This document shows, piece after piece, positions 1 to 11,393 of a stretch of DNA of 64,000 nt (position 1 is its first letter; the number at the start of each line of letters is the position of its first letter). Origin of the DNA: Mauremys mutica. Taxonomy: Eukaryota > Chordata > Testudines > Geoemydidae. Below the pieces are notes generated by a model. That model made no database searches, was not told the origin of the DNA, and was given only the letters and a program-made list of their open reading frames with translations. Location of the stretch: assembly GCF_020497125.1 (NCBI RefSeq), contig NC_059075.1, forward strand, positions 58,733,321-58,797,320, in the 5' to 3' direction. The position numbers were made by a program, and so were the translations under genes.

Positions 1-87
1 TAGGGATTTTCCCTCAAACCTTTCACTAGTCCTAGTTAAAATGTAGCATTGTCATAATTCAACTGTTTTGTCCACTTAGTTTCTTAC

Positions 88-441
88 TTATTCATAACTA
101 AAGCTGTGATTTAGTCACAGAGGTCACAGGATTCGTGACTTCCAAAGACCTTTGTGACTTCAGCCAGCCGTGGTCAGCAGGGAGGGACTCCCCGGCACTC
201 CTGGCCACTGTGGGTGGTGGGGGGACCCCTGCAGCTCCCAGCCCCCATGGGTGGGAGAGGGCCCTGGAGCTCCCAGCCCACCGGCAGATGCCCAGGCTCC
301 CCATTGCTCATGGGTAATTTTAGTAAAATTACCGGACTGGTCACAGGCTTCCGTTAATTTTTCTTTATTTCCCGTGACCGGTCCGTGACTTTTCCTAAAA
401 ATACCCATGACAAAAATCTTAGCCTTACTCATAACTAAAGC
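88..441. mobile_element. Palindromic non-autonomous element with flanking duplication
   Basis: A near-identical 17-bp sequence (16/17 matches, ending CATAACTAAAGC) lies at 88-104 and 425-441 and looks like a target-site duplication around an element of about 320 bp. The right half, about 306-411, is a long imperfect palindrome: CATGGGTAATTTTAGTAAA on one arm answers TAAAAATACCCATG on the other, with GTCACAGGC facing CCCGTGACC. A GC-rich block at 180-300 lies on its left. I remember this as a common turtle repeat but cannot assign a superfamily. The flanking repeat could also be part of the family itself. Confidence 0.55.
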
Positions 442-1440
442 CACAGACAATGCCAAGTCTGAAGACACTCTCCAACAGAGCCGTAAAGGTCTGACTCCTG
501 ATGATGTGTACATCCACTCTCTGTCATTCTGTTCATATTTGCATAGATACACAAAGATATGGGGAAATCAGATTATCTGAATCATTAGCATGCTGGAACA
601 GCAAAAAGGACAACACCACACTAAATCTGTCATCACATGCCATACTAGGTCAGTGCTAAGCCATAGGTGAATAGCTGCAGAAGAGACAGATTTCAGTTTG
701 ATTACTCAATCACTTTGGCAGCGAGGGCTCTGGCTGAAATAAGGTTGTTTCAGAAGACAACTATATAATTGGTTTTTTAAAGAGATAGCTGCTGCACAAT
801 TCACAAGGGAATAATGCAAAGATCAAAAGTGTAACTCACCCTTTAGCCGGTCACAGGCCCTACTATTTCTCCATTACAAACTGAAGACTGGTATTCTGTA
901 CTATTGTCCACAGCAGAAATCTTGCATAGGAAGTTGGATCTTTTGCACACAAATATTTACAAGAACAAAGACTAGCTGAAACAAATCTTTGTTAGCTTAC
1001 CAGTTTTATTTAAATTACTGGTGCTAGTTCATGTTCGGAATCAATTTCCACTTGTGGTAAAGATAATAATTAAAACAATCTGACCTTCTCTGGATTTCCC
1101 TAATTAAAGTAAACTTTAGCAGAAGATAAAATCTAATGGTGTCACATAGTGGCTGCTTAAGTAGTAGTGTGGACACAAACAGGTAATCATGAGAGAGCAT
1201 CTAAAATGAACCACTCACAATAATCTGTGATGTTGTTGGGCATATTTGCAAGGAAAATAAGAGACAGAAAACCCATTCCATGTCAGCTACAAAACCATTG
1301 CACTGGGGAGAAATTTCCAACATAAGTTGTCTTTCTATAGACTGCCAGATTAGAACATTTGTTATTTGAAGGGCTGGGATCCTATCTAAAATACAAAACC
1401 AGCTTCCCCTCCTCTGTCACAGTGGGCCTGGGACACACTG
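442..1440. other. Unannotated AT-rich DNA
   Basis: I see no recognisable gene, repeat family or RNA gene here. Short frames carry no domain or codon signal. Confidence 0.5.
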
Positions 1441-1481
1441 GGTTGCTTATAGACCGCTACCTCGTATTACAATGTTGCTTA

Positions 1482-1673
1482 TACACCGCTACCTCAATAT
1501 AATGCCACCTGATATAACACAAATTCGGATATAACGCAGTAAAGCAGTGTTCCGGGGGGCTAGGGCTGCGCACTCCAGCGGATCAAAGCAAGTTCAATAT
1601 AATACAGTTTCACCTATAACACGGTAAGATTGTTTGGCTCCCAAGGACAGCGTTATATCGGGATACAGGTGTA
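1482..1673 (+). mobile_element. Tigger-like (Tc1/mariner) MITE, copy 1
   Basis: Terminal inverted repeats TACACCGCTACC (left) and its imperfect partner ending ATACAGGTGTA (right) enclose 192 bp and sit on TA dinucleotides, the mariner target. The interior holds several GATATAAC/CTATAAC motifs. The same family recurs inverted at 20173-20322. It has no coding capacity, so it would depend on a transposase in trans. A degenerate duplicate of its left end lies just outside at about 1442-1472. Confidence 0.75.
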
Positions 1674-1901
1674 TCAGTACATAATACTTTTAAAGCATTG
1701 AGGCATATAAGATTGTGCCTGTGAAAAAACACTCTCCTAAACTGTCATCAGTGACATTGACCTTCCACTAGCTTGGTGTAGCTTTTATTCAGCTTAATAA
1801 TGAAACTTTCCTTGAGGAAATTTATAAAACCAGTAAACAATGGAATGGAAATCCCCCGTATGATTGAAATTTCAAAGGGTGATGAATTGTGTAAGGCAGG
1901 A

Positions 1902-1925
1902 TTTTTGTTTTTGTTTTTGTTTTTG
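1902..1925. repeat. (TTTTTG)n simple repeat
   Basis: About four tandem TTTTTG units run through here. Confidence 0.9.
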
Positions 1926-1991
1926 GAAGTGTCTGAAAATGAATGACCAGTACGAATCCTCTGATCTGTGGAACTGCGGCTAGAGGAAAGA

Positions 1992-2165
1992 GAACCTTGT
2001 AGTTAAGGCACAGAACTAGAAGTCAGGAGATCTGGATTCTGAAAAGTTTCTGACTTTTCTATAGTCACTAGGTGACATAAGACAAATAATCTTTTTCTAT
2101 TTCAGTTTTCCAAGTGGGAAATGGGTTAATAATTTCCTGCCTCACAAGGATGCTGCAGTTTAACA
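1992..2165 (+). repeat. MIR/CORE-SINE, old copy
   Basis: The order of motifs is that of MIR on the plus strand: AGTCAGGAGATCTGGATTCT, then GTCACTAGGTGACATAAGACA, then TTTCAGTTTTCCAAGTGGG and a CTCACAAGGATG tail. It is diverged and has lost a clear B box. Confidence 0.7.
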
Positions 2166-2169
2166 CAAT

Positions 2170-3520
2170 GCAATATTCAGACTACAAAGATAGGTACCAT
2201 AGAAATGCCATTTCATTAATTAACATTTATAGTAAACATTAACTTGTTGCAATTTCCTGCTATGATACAAAAGTGTACCTTAATGGATACTGCATGTAAC
2301 AATTAATACACCTCACTAGTATCATCGATTTCTCCTCCTAACCACTCTGGCCAGGTGGGATGGGGATATTAACACACTTGTAAAGGGTTGGCAGGTGTCC
2401 TTCCTCAGGAAAATTTTTGAAGATACCTGCGACTTAGTGCAATGTGGTACATTTTAAAGGCAAACAACTCAAACTGCACTTAAGAAGCCAAATCATGCCT
2501 TTTCTACGTGGGACACACCTAGTCACATTACTGGAAATAAATAATAAGCTAGTGATAATAGTCTCTCCCTGAATGGTTATGTAGTATCCAGAAGGGGTAG
2601 GGATGGACAGACTCTACCAGGATAAGGGAAATTCTCCCTCTCCTCCTCTTTCTCCCTGATGCACCATTTCAATCCGAATACCAGTTACATGGTCATTGCT
2701 CTCAAGATGTGTCCTTGTTACCTCAGAGTGAACTCACATGTGGTGAAGGAGCGGAGGAATGAAGAGCCGAGGAGGGGTTCTGAAAACATCTTCTTTCTGC
2801 ATCACCTTTGATAAAGGTTTTGTATCTTCAATATGTACAGGAAGGGGAAGTTTTCAAACTGTCCAGTAGAATAAATTGCACAGGGCTAATATGAGAAAGC
2901 TATTAATGCATTCAGAGCAAGCCATTAGTGAAGACACCATTTCTTTTGCGATTTCTTTAAAGGGCACACCAGTACTGGGGCTCTTCCATCAGAAGATAGG
3001 TCTTTGGTTAAGACAGGGCATCCATACTAGAAATTCTCACTAGTTCTTCTTCTCTCTGTATAATTCCAGCTTCTTTCTGTTGCTTCTCTAGTGCCATTGT
3101 TTATGCACAAGGCTGGAGGAAGGAGTGTGATACAGCAAGAAAAGTGGTGCTGAAACAGTGTAATTTACAAAGTAAAGAATTTCCCTTAACAATGAAGAAT
3201 GATGGTTATGACCCTGCTCACTGAAGTAGGAAAGAAGGATTCATGATCACTAGTGTGTGCAGTCTCACAGATCATCAGTACATTGTTCAGAGATAGGTAG
3301 CGCCTCTCATGGAAAGGGTTAGCAGAATTATGGAAATGAAAAATGCTGCCTTTATCTTTATATTACATAATAAAATCCTACACCAATTGCTATTTAAGCA
3401 AGAATTGGTCAATAATGTTGCTCCAGAACCTTCAAATCTATTTTCAATTTGGAGAAAATAAGCCAGGGAATATTTTTATCAATTTATCTCGGTCTCTGCA
3501 TCCTCCTCATTCCTTAGCCT
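2170..3520. other. Unannotated stretch
   Basis: Ordinary AT-rich intergenic sequence. I recognise no gene or repeat. Confidence 0.45.
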
Positions 3521-3525
3521 AAAAT

Positions 3526-3650
3526 GTGTTGTCACCTTGAGCAAGTCACTTAATTTCTGTATCTCTGTTTCCTACTCTGAAAAATCAGCATAAGAACACT
3601 TGCCTGGCTTGGTATTTTGAGATCAATGGATAAAAGAGTAAAATTATAGA
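3526..3650 (+). repeat. MIR fragment
   Basis: Starts inside the core with GTCACCTTGAGCAAGTCACT, followed by TATCTCTGTTTCCTACTCTG and a short AT-rich tail. The tRNA-like head is missing. Confidence 0.7.
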
Positions 3651-3689
3651 TGGTGTTTGTCAAAAAGACAATTTCTAATTCTACATGTT

Positions 3690-4042
3690 TTTTTTAAAAA
3701 GTGTGTCTATGTTGAGGAAATTTTGTTTTAAAAAACACTAAAAACATTTTTGATGTTGAAACATCCCCATTTCAACATTTCCAGATCAGAATGTTATGAT
3801 TTTTGTTTCAAAAGGACTTTTTAAAATGAAATGTTTTAAGTTTAAAAAGGTCAAAATTAGAATGAAAGGTTTTGATTTTTATCAAAATGAATCATTTTGA
3901 TTGACCCTAAATTAATTGTTTTTAATTGTTTTGTAGGAAATTTTGAAACATTTTGGTTTTGTTCAGCCTCAAAATGAGGAAAAATTTTCAAAAATTGTGG
4001 AATTTCTTGTGAAATGGAAAAGCCATTTCCTGCTCAGCTCTA
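3690..4042. repeat. AT-rich interspersed element ending in CTCAGCTCTA
   Basis: A run of alternating TTTTGA/TCAAAA-like blocks ends in TGCTCAGCTCTAA. Related pieces at 28493-28610, 33055-33300 and 26390-27070 share the terminal motif AGAGCTGGT or its complement and the same AT-rich body, so this is one family. The inverted ends suggest a non-autonomous DNA element. The superfamily is not determined. Confidence 0.55.
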
Positions 4043-4045
4043 AGT

Positions 4046-4740
4046 ATGTGCCAATTATTACTACTACTGCCTGGCTCACTTCAGTCTCCTGAATTTATCC
4101 TTATAAATGTTCTCCTCTTTGCATGTTTTAACTGTAGTATAAAATAGGCTATCCATTATGAATTTTTAGCATACATGCCCCATTTGACAGGCATTAGCTT
4201 GACTGAGTTTAGCTGGTGTCTGATACACTAAATCTTTCTGTTTGGCAGCATAGCCAGCATGCCTACAATTCCTTATTGTTTGGCTTCTTATAGGTGATAA
4301 CAGAGCTGGCATTCAATTCCCTTCCCCGAATGATTTCAGTGAAACTTAAAAAAAGGCTGGTTGAAACTCCCCATATTATATAACATTCTTAGTTTCAGTG
4401 TGCACAGAAGTGTGTTCTTGTTAAATACCTTATCTCTGGATTTGTATTAATAATTAAATGAGTCATGCTGGGCATCAGACATTGGTGTGTTTAAACATGG
4501 TGCAAACTGAGGATTTTTTCCACAGAACGGAGTTTAATCTCTCTGTCAAGTCCATGTCAACACATTAACTTGATTATCACTTGGGTGGCCCTTAATTTAC
4601 TTTGGATGTGGCCCTGATGCACTTGTGTTTGTACGCAATCAAACATTACATTGAAAACTGAAGAGATGATCACAAGCAGATTGCATTAACCACTACAAAA
4701 ATTAACCTGGACAGGTAAACTGTAAGTTAAGACTGAAAAA
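4046..4740. other. Unannotated stretch
   Basis: No recognisable feature. Confidence 0.45.
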
Positions 4741-4744
4741 ACAT

Positions 4745-4885
4745 GGTATCAATAGTTAATAAATCAGGGCTCAATCCTGCAAGGTGCTTAGCACTCAGAT
4801 CCCAGTCCATCAAAATACTGAACTATGTGCTTAACTTTAAGTCCATCAGTAGTTCCATGGACTCGAATGGGACTGTTCACTTGCT
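4745..4885. repeat. Short palindromic MITE fragment (CTTAACTTTAAG family)
   Basis: Begins with GGGCTCAATCCTGCAAGGTG and carries GTGCTTAACTTTAAG and CCATGGACTCGAATGGGACT. These are motifs of a MITE group found across turtle DNA. Related pieces lie at 16795-16858, 17737-17810 and 57292-57385. The ends are too worn to assign a superfamily. Confidence 0.5.
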
Positions 4886-4894
4886 TCAGTGTGC

Positions 4895-5445
4895 GTGTGT
4901 CATGTAGGGGGCGCTAGGCAGCCTGGGGTCGGGTTAGGGTGCCGGGGTGCTAGGCCTGCCTGGGGTGGAGTTAGGGGAGGTAGCAGGGGGCCTGGCGATG
5001 GCAATGGGGGTTGGGCCCAAACTCACCAGCAGGAAGTATGTGTTGTATTTGTTTTTCTTGCTTGGCCTCAGGGAGCTCAGCCTCGGTCTCCAGCAGCAGC
5101 AGCGACCCCAGCCCTCCCCCTACTCCGCTCCGCTCCGCCCTGGTGGCTCCTGGCGACACCTGCCACCGCACTAGCTGCCAGCATCCTAGTGCCGCCAGAA
5201 CACACCAGGGCCAGGCTGAACCCATCCATTGCCCTTCCAGCCCAGACCTCTCCCCTTTTCCGGGACCTCCCAGCACAGGGGGCACCTCAGTCCTAGCACA
5301 GTTGCCACTCTGTGACTCTCCATCGTCCCTGGCCCCCCAGCACTGGTGTTCCCTCCCCACACCAGATTTCACCTGTATAAAAATGATCAGGGGGCCCATA
5401 CAGGCTGATTTGTCCCAGGCCCCGCACCCCCTTAGGGACAACCCT
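4895..5445. repeat. GC-rich interspersed repeat
   Basis: A GC-rich island in AT-rich DNA, with CAGCAGCAGCGACC near 5090 and a tail at about 5380-5445 (GTATAAAAATGATCAGGGGG) that I remember from turtle repeats. Overlapping frames in several phases have low-complexity composition, so I do not treat it as an exon. It could be a MITE with worn ends. Confidence 0.4.
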
Positions 5446-5700
5446 GGATACAGTTATCTTTGCAGTGTGTGTGTGTGTATTGTATATTATCTCTATATCT
5501 ATCCTGCGGTACGAATATTAGTAAATAACCATGACAGACAAATACATCCATCACAGTGAAATTTCTCAGTGAGAGTGGATCTAAAACAATATATTAGAAG
5601 GTTGAAAAAACATATAAAGTTTGTACAGAGATGCTTACTCTTACAGAATCAAGGAAAGAGTGAGAGCAAGCAATCTGGTACAGGATGCAAAAATAACAGA

Positions 5701-5829
5701 TGTCATGCATCCGACAAAGTGGGTATTCACCCACGAAAGCTCATGCTGCAAAACGTCTGTTAGTCTATAAGGTGCCACAGGACTCTCTGCTGCTTTTACA
5801 GATCCAGACTAACACAGCTACCCCTCTGA
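5701..5829 (+). mobile_element. Penelope-like element (PLE) 3' end, family A
   Basis: PLE terminal sequence: a hammerhead-like stem-loop at 5711-5748, then GTCTGTTAGTCTATAAGGTG and CAGATCCAGACTAACACAGC, ending CCCCTCTGA. The same 3' tail is present at 23159-23229. Only the terminal repeat is here; the RT and GIY-YIG parts are absent. I could not find a target-site duplication. Confidence 0.75.
5711..5748 (+). ncRNA. Hammerhead-like ribozyme motif of PLE, inactivated
   Basis: Core box CCGACAA (5711-5717), one A, stem II GTGGGT/ACCCAC (5719-5724 with 5729-5734) closed by ATTC, GAAA (5735-5738), then a short stem III AGC/GCT around TCAT. Position 17, the cleavage nucleotide, is G (5748). The core box departs from CUGANGA at two places. 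Both changes predict loss of cleavage. Hammerheads are known in PLE terminal repeats. Confidence 0.55.
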
Positions 5830-6545
5830 GACTATTCTGAAAAACTATCTTCAAAATTAATTTTAAAATATGTATTACATAGCAAAACATCAGACACCTA
5901 TGGGTTTGTGTTGCTCTTGTTCATTTTAATGAATGGAAGTTGTGTGTGTAATCCAGGTGCATTGAGTTGCAACTATCATGATTTGACGTTCAGGAAGGTC
6001 AGATTTGGAGCGAGATATATAGATATATTATTGCTTTTTTTAAGTTACATTTGAAAGCAGGAAATATTTCAAACTCCAGAGCAGTTCACTGGAACATTAA
6101 AAAAAAACAAATAATTGCCAGGTATTTCAGCATGATGAGACAAGGATAAGGCATGCTTTGTCCAACATCTTAATATATTATTTCTGTTATAAGATTTTAC
6201 CATGAAATAGAACGTATTATGAGGCTTTGCTAACAGAGAAATATTGAAAACATCAATGGTTCATCCACTACTTAAAGAAAGTCTTCCAAACATGCGGGCT
6301 GTGGATTCAGTTGTCCCATGATTGTCTGTTTTTAGTCATTTCCATTAGTTTCAATGGGATCTATGCACATGAATCAAAGTCCACTATATTCACACCTATT
6401 TATGCACTTGCTGTCTCTGCAAAATTAAGTGTTTCACTGTTATAATATACTGTAGTCCTTGATTCAACTTCAAGATGGATCACAAGTCATCTTAAATTCA
6501 CTTCTACAAGCCATAAGTTGTGAAAAAAAACTGTTGTTGCAGAAA
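5830..6545. other. Unannotated stretch
   Basis: No recognisable feature. Confidence 0.45.
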
Positions 6546-6549
6546 GGGT

Positions 6550-6765
6550 ATTTAATAGCACCTATCTAGCACTATTCAAACATGGAGCTCAATGTAAATT
6601 TAAAAGCTAGGTAAGTAACACTGTGTATTTTAAATATAAGAAATCTGGACCACAGAGAAGTTAAGAGATTTTACCCAAGATAACAGAACAAGTCCATGGC
6701 ACAGCTCAGACTAAAATCCCAGATCTCCCACGTTTCAGTATCAAAATATTCAAACTTTACTTGGC
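6550..6765 (-). repeat. MIR-like SINE, diverged
   Basis: Read on the minus strand this has MIR order. On the plus strand it shows CCACAGAGAAGTTAAGAGAT, then a degraded GCCCAAGGTCACACAG-type box, then AGACTAAAATCCCAGATCTC, which corresponds to the tRNA-like head. Confidence 0.6.
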
Positions 6766-6779
6766 TATCTAAATCTAAC

Positions 6780-8150
6780 TCCATATTTCCATTCCAAAAA
6801 GAGTAACCTAATTTTCAGAGGTGCTGAGTGACTGTAGCTCCCATTGGTTCAAACAAAAAAAATAGAAACAATCAGGCCACTTACTTGGAAATTTAATTAG
6901 GATTTTATCTGCCTATCGTTAAAACACATTGGCCTTGTTTTCTCCCCCAAAGAAAAGTCCAGTACATTACTAGTTCAGTGATCTTGGTCCATTTTATACT
7001 GATGTCCACAAGAGGAAAAATGCAGCTGCATCAGAATGCAAACTGACCTCAGACAAACAGCTTATTCTAAAGATGTTTGTTTAGTTTAAAGCTGCCTGGG
7101 CCAACTAGCACATTTAGACTCATCCCCATAACCCAGGCCCACAGCTGTAGGTGTAGAAAGTGCCAAATGGACATCTATGCAAATAAATATACATCTACCA
7201 GTACAACATAGCTACCCCTAGATAAAGATCTATGAAGAACACAGCTTAAAAGTTGCTGTGAAATAAAGCATAAGGTTGTGAAAAAGCAAACTGCTATTCC
7301 ATTGCTTGCAGTTAATTTCAACTGTTTCTTTAGAAGCCCAGCTGTGTTACAACAAACAAACCTGTAGTAATTTTTAATACCGATACACGTCTGATTTCGT
7401 TTTGTAGACTGTAGTGGATGCATAGCTCTTTTAAAAGCATATTAAAAATTCTTGGCACACCGATGTAAACATTTTGCAAGGGAAAAAATATCAATATGAG
7501 CAAGCCTTTGGGTCTTATTTGAACTTCTCTTCCACACTCCCATGATTCCCCTTCCCTCTTTCCCAGATTGAAAGAAGTAGTTATTTGGACTAGTCTAAAA
7601 AGTGTGTTATCTTAAAACAGACATTTTCCAACAGTATTTCTTATTAATTAAGTAGTTCACACGAACACTTCAACAACTGCATTTGAAGGCAAGTACTCCG
7701 TACATATATATAAATGCAAGTATGCATGTGCTTACATGTATTGCTGATGACTCCTGGAGAAAAATATGATCAATATTGCTAGCATGCTAATTATTAGAGT
7801 TTAAGCAATCATATTATTGAACGTAACTGCCATGTTCCCAACACTGCTATACACTGAGTTTATTGTAGACAAATTTCTTATGCTGGAAGGGAGAAGGTAT
7901 AGCTGGTCTAAATAAGTATTTTCCATTTTTATTGATCAGATCATACCATGGATTTTTAAGCAGCACTCTTGTTTAAATTAATGGGGGATTCCAACAAGGG
8001 CTGCTTCTTAAAAATTCACAGCACTACATGGTTCTATGATTCAATAACAACAGTAATAGCTTACATTTTATAATGTCTTTCATCCCAAAGAATTAAAGAA
8101 CTAGGACCCCATTCTTAAGTTCTTATGCAGAAAGAAGTATTGAAGTAAAG
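6780..8150. other. Unannotated stretch
   Basis: AT-rich DNA with no recognisable repeat or gene. Confidence 0.45.
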
Positions 8151-8347
8151 GGGCTAGATTCGCAAAGGGACTTTGGTGCCTAATTGTCAGTTTAGGCCCC
8201 AAGTCCCAGATGTAGGTGCCTCTGTTATTCACAACCCCCCTGCTCAGCTTCTGCCTAAACTCACTCAGCAGCTGTGTTTTTGCTGTAAAAGTTCCCCAGA
8301 CACCTATGTTTCTGCCTCGAGGTATGTGCATTGCTGCCTCACTCTAA

Positions 8348-10521
8348 GGGTATGTCTACACTACGGGATTATTCCGATTTTACAGAAACTGTTTTTTTAA
8401 AACAGATTGTATAAAGTCGAGTGCACGCGGCCACACTAAGCACATTAATTCAGTGGTGTGCGTCCATGTACCGAGGCTAGCGTCGATTTCCAGAGCGTTG
8501 CACTGTGAGTAGCTATCCCATAGCTATCCCATAGTTCCTGCAGTCTCCCCCACCCATTGGAATTCTGGGTTGAGATCACAATGCATGATGGAGCAAAAAC
8601 AGTGTTGCGGGTGATTCTGGGTAAATGTCGTCACTCAATCCTTCCTCCGTGAAAGCAACGGCAGACAATCATTTTGCACCCTTTTTCTCTGGATTGCCCT
8701 GGCAGACGCCATATCATGGTAACCATGGAGCCCGTTTAGCCTTTTTTCACTGTCACCGTATGTGTACTGGATGCTGCTGACAGACGCGGTACTGCAGTGC
8801 TACACAGCAGCATTCATTTGCTTTTGCAAGGTAGCAGACACGGTTACCAGCCCTATTGCACCGTCTGCTGCTTTGGAAATTGGCGATGATGGTTACCAGT
8901 CATATTGTACCGTCTGCTGCTGTCATGGGTGCTCCTGGCTGGCCTCGCTGAGGTCAGCCAGGGGCGCATGGACAAAAATGGGAATCACTTCCCAGGTCAT
9001 TCCCTTCTTTATGTTTTGTCTAAAAATAGAGTCAGTCCTGCCTAGAATATGGGGCAAGTCTACTAGAGAACCAGAGAGCACAGCTGCTCCGGGTCAGAGC
9101 CCCAGATATCCTGCAGAAATGATGAGCTGCATGCCATTCTAGGGGGTGCCCCTGCAACAACCCCACCCGTTGCTTCCCTCCTCCCTCAACCCTCCTGGGC
9201 TACTGTGGCAGTGTCCCCCCATTTGTGTGATGAAGTAATAAAGAATGCAGGAATAAGAAACACTGACTTTTTAGTGAGATAAAATGAGGAGGAGGCAGCC
9301 TCCAGCTGCTATGATATTCCAGGCAGGACATCTCCATTACTCATTAAAGGGGGGGGGGAGGAGCACAGCCTCCCACTGCTATGATAGTCCAGAATCTCCA
9401 TTAGATATGAAAGGGAGAGTGGGGAGAGGAGCTCAGCCTCCAGCTGCTACGATGAGGACGGTTACCAGCCCTATTGCACCATCTGCCAGGACTGAATCTC
9501 CAGGACACAAAGCTTAAAGAAGGGAATGACCGGGAGTCATTCCCATTTTTGCCCAGGCGCCCCCGGCCGACCTCACTGAAGCCCACCAGGAGCACTCACA
9601 GGATGATGACGAGGAAGGCTATCAGTCATATTGTACCGTACCGTCTGCCACCGGGGAGGGGAGAGGAGAGGATGCTGCTGTTTAGCGCTGCAGCACCCCG
9701 TCTACCAGCAGCATCCAGTAGACATATGGTGACATTGAAAAGAGGCGAGAAACAATTTTTTTCCCTTTTCTTTGGGGGGGGGGTAAATTGACGACATAGT
9801 CCCTGAACCACTGGCGACAATGTTTTTGACCCTTCAGGCATTGGGAGCTCAGTCAAGAATGCAAATGCTTTTCGGAGACTGCAGGAACTGTGGGATAGCT
9901 CGAGTCCTCAGTCCCCCCTCCCTCCCTCCCTGAGTGTCCATTTGATTCTTTGGCTTTCCATTACGCTTGTCACACAGCACTGTGTTGAGTCCCTGCTGTG
10001 GCCTCTGTCTATCATAGCCTGGAGATTTTTTCAAATGCTTTGGCATTTTGTCTTCTGGAACAGAGCTCTGATAGAACAGATTTGTCTCCCCATACAGCGA
10101 TCAGATCCAGTATCTCCCGTACTGTCCATGCTGGAGCTCTTTTTGGATTTGGGACTGCATGGCCACCCGTGCTGATCAGCGCTCCATGCTGGGCAAACAG
10201 GAAATGAAATTCAAAAGTTCGCGGGGCTTTTCCTGTCTACCTGGCCAGTGCATCCGAGTTCAGATTGCTTTCCAGAGTGGTCACAATGGTGCACTGTGGG
10301 ATACCGCCCGGAGGCCAATACCGTCGAATTGCGGCCACACTAATCCTAATCCGACATGGCAATACCAATTTCAGCGCTACTCCCCTCATCGGGGAGGAGT
10401 ACAGAAATTGGTTTTAAGAGCCCTTTATATCGATATAAAGGGCTTCGTTGTGTGGATGGGTGCAGGGTTAAATCGGTTTAACGCTGCTAAATTCGGTAAA
10501 ACGCGTAGTGTAGACCAGGCC
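8348..10521 (+). mobile_element. PIF/Harbinger-like non-autonomous element, 2.17 kb, copy 1
   Basis: Left end GGGTATGTCTACACTACGG and right end GTAGTGTAGACCAGGCC are inverted repeats. The element is flanked by TAA at 8345-8347 and 10522-10524, the 3-bp target of the PIF/Harbinger superfamily. The interior is 2.1 kb without a transposase frame. It holds a motif of about 28 bp (core GGTTACCAG...TATTG.ACC.TCTGC) four times, near 8840, 8890, 9460 and 9618. A 2.12-kb copy lies inverted at 34314-36437. Confidence 0.8.
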
Positions 10522-10831
10522 TAAGTGAATGGACACCTTAGACCCAGTGCACTTCACAAACTGGAAGAAGATAGGCATTCCTCTCCTAACTCAGATGCAG
10601 GGCCCAGTCTGCTAGGCATGCTCTGAACATACTAACACCACACAAAAGTCTGGAGTCAGAGAAAGCGAGCATGAGCAGGAGAATGATTCCATAGTCTGAT
10701 GGTTAAAGCGCTAAGCCAAAATGCGGGAAACCTAGCATCTAGTCTCCTGCTCCCAATGACTCTCTCATGTTTAACCAAACTAGAACAGCTTAAACAGAAG
10801 AGACTGAGGAACCCCACATCAGAATATCACA

Positions 10832-10975
10832 TAACTGAGTGGTTACAGCACTCCAGTGGGAGGTGGCAGCTCCTTGTTCAAATCCGTTCTCCCCCTGAGG
10901 CAACAGGGGAACTTGGATTGGGGGAGTCTCTCAACTTCCAGGTAAGTACCCTAATCACTGGGCTAAAAGCTGAGT
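10832..10975. repeat. Pair of tRNA-like modules inside the TIR element
   Basis: At 10832-10889, plus strand, TAACTGAGTGGTTACAGCAC resembles a tRNA A-box region and TTGTTCAAATCC a B box about 40 bases on. At 10938-10975 the minus strand reads TTTTAGCCCAGTGATTAGGG, another A-box region. The latter has no B box. They are not tRNA genes: no acceptor stem or anticodon arm can be drawn. Confidence 0.55.
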
Positions 10976-11393
10976 GAAGTCCTTGTCCTCCTCTTTCCTC
11001 TGCCCCCCTCCCCACCAGCTTCTTGCAAGAAACATGTTAGGCGCTTAACTCCAAGAGAGGGTTCACAAGTGAGAATCCCAAGCAGAAATTAGGATCTCCC
11101 TCCAGTCCAGAGTTAAGGCATCAAACTCCCTGAGAGGAGCAGAGCAGGATTTAGGGCACACCCCTCTCCTTGGCATCTCCCATTAGCTAACTTAGGTGGC
11201 TCCCCATCTAGTTTACTGGCTTTTGTGGATCCCATTCTTAGGCACCTATCTCCCGCCATTCATTGTAGAGGGAGCAGGAGCACCCAAATCAAGCTTTGTG
11301 AATCCCAGTGATTATCTAGGGGCCTGAAAGTTAGATGTTGTGACAGTGAGCATCACAATGCTTAAATCTGCTTAAAATTTGTTAATCTAGCCC

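Larger units (their letters stand above)
8151..11393. mobile_element. TIR element with tRNA-like modules, split by a Harbinger insertion
   Basis: The outer ends are inverted: GGGCTAGATT at 8151-8160 faces AATCTAGCCC at 11384-11393, both followed inwards by a CACAAAGG-like box. The two halves, 8151-8347 and 10522-11393, would make an element of about 1.07 kb. The interior has at least two tRNA-like modules with A- and B-box-like motifs (10832-10889 plus; 10938-10975 minus). Related copies lie at 59565-60188 and about 42379-43290. No transposase is encoded. Confidence 0.65.

Noticed and set aside
4889..5559. GC-rich frames of 135-182 codons as a possible exon
   Set aside because: Open in several phases and on both strands, low-complexity composition, no domain, and the segment resembles a dispersed repeat.
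10832..10889. Possible tRNA gene
   Set aside because: A- and B-box-like motifs only; no acceptor stem or anticodon arm. It is a module of a repeat.
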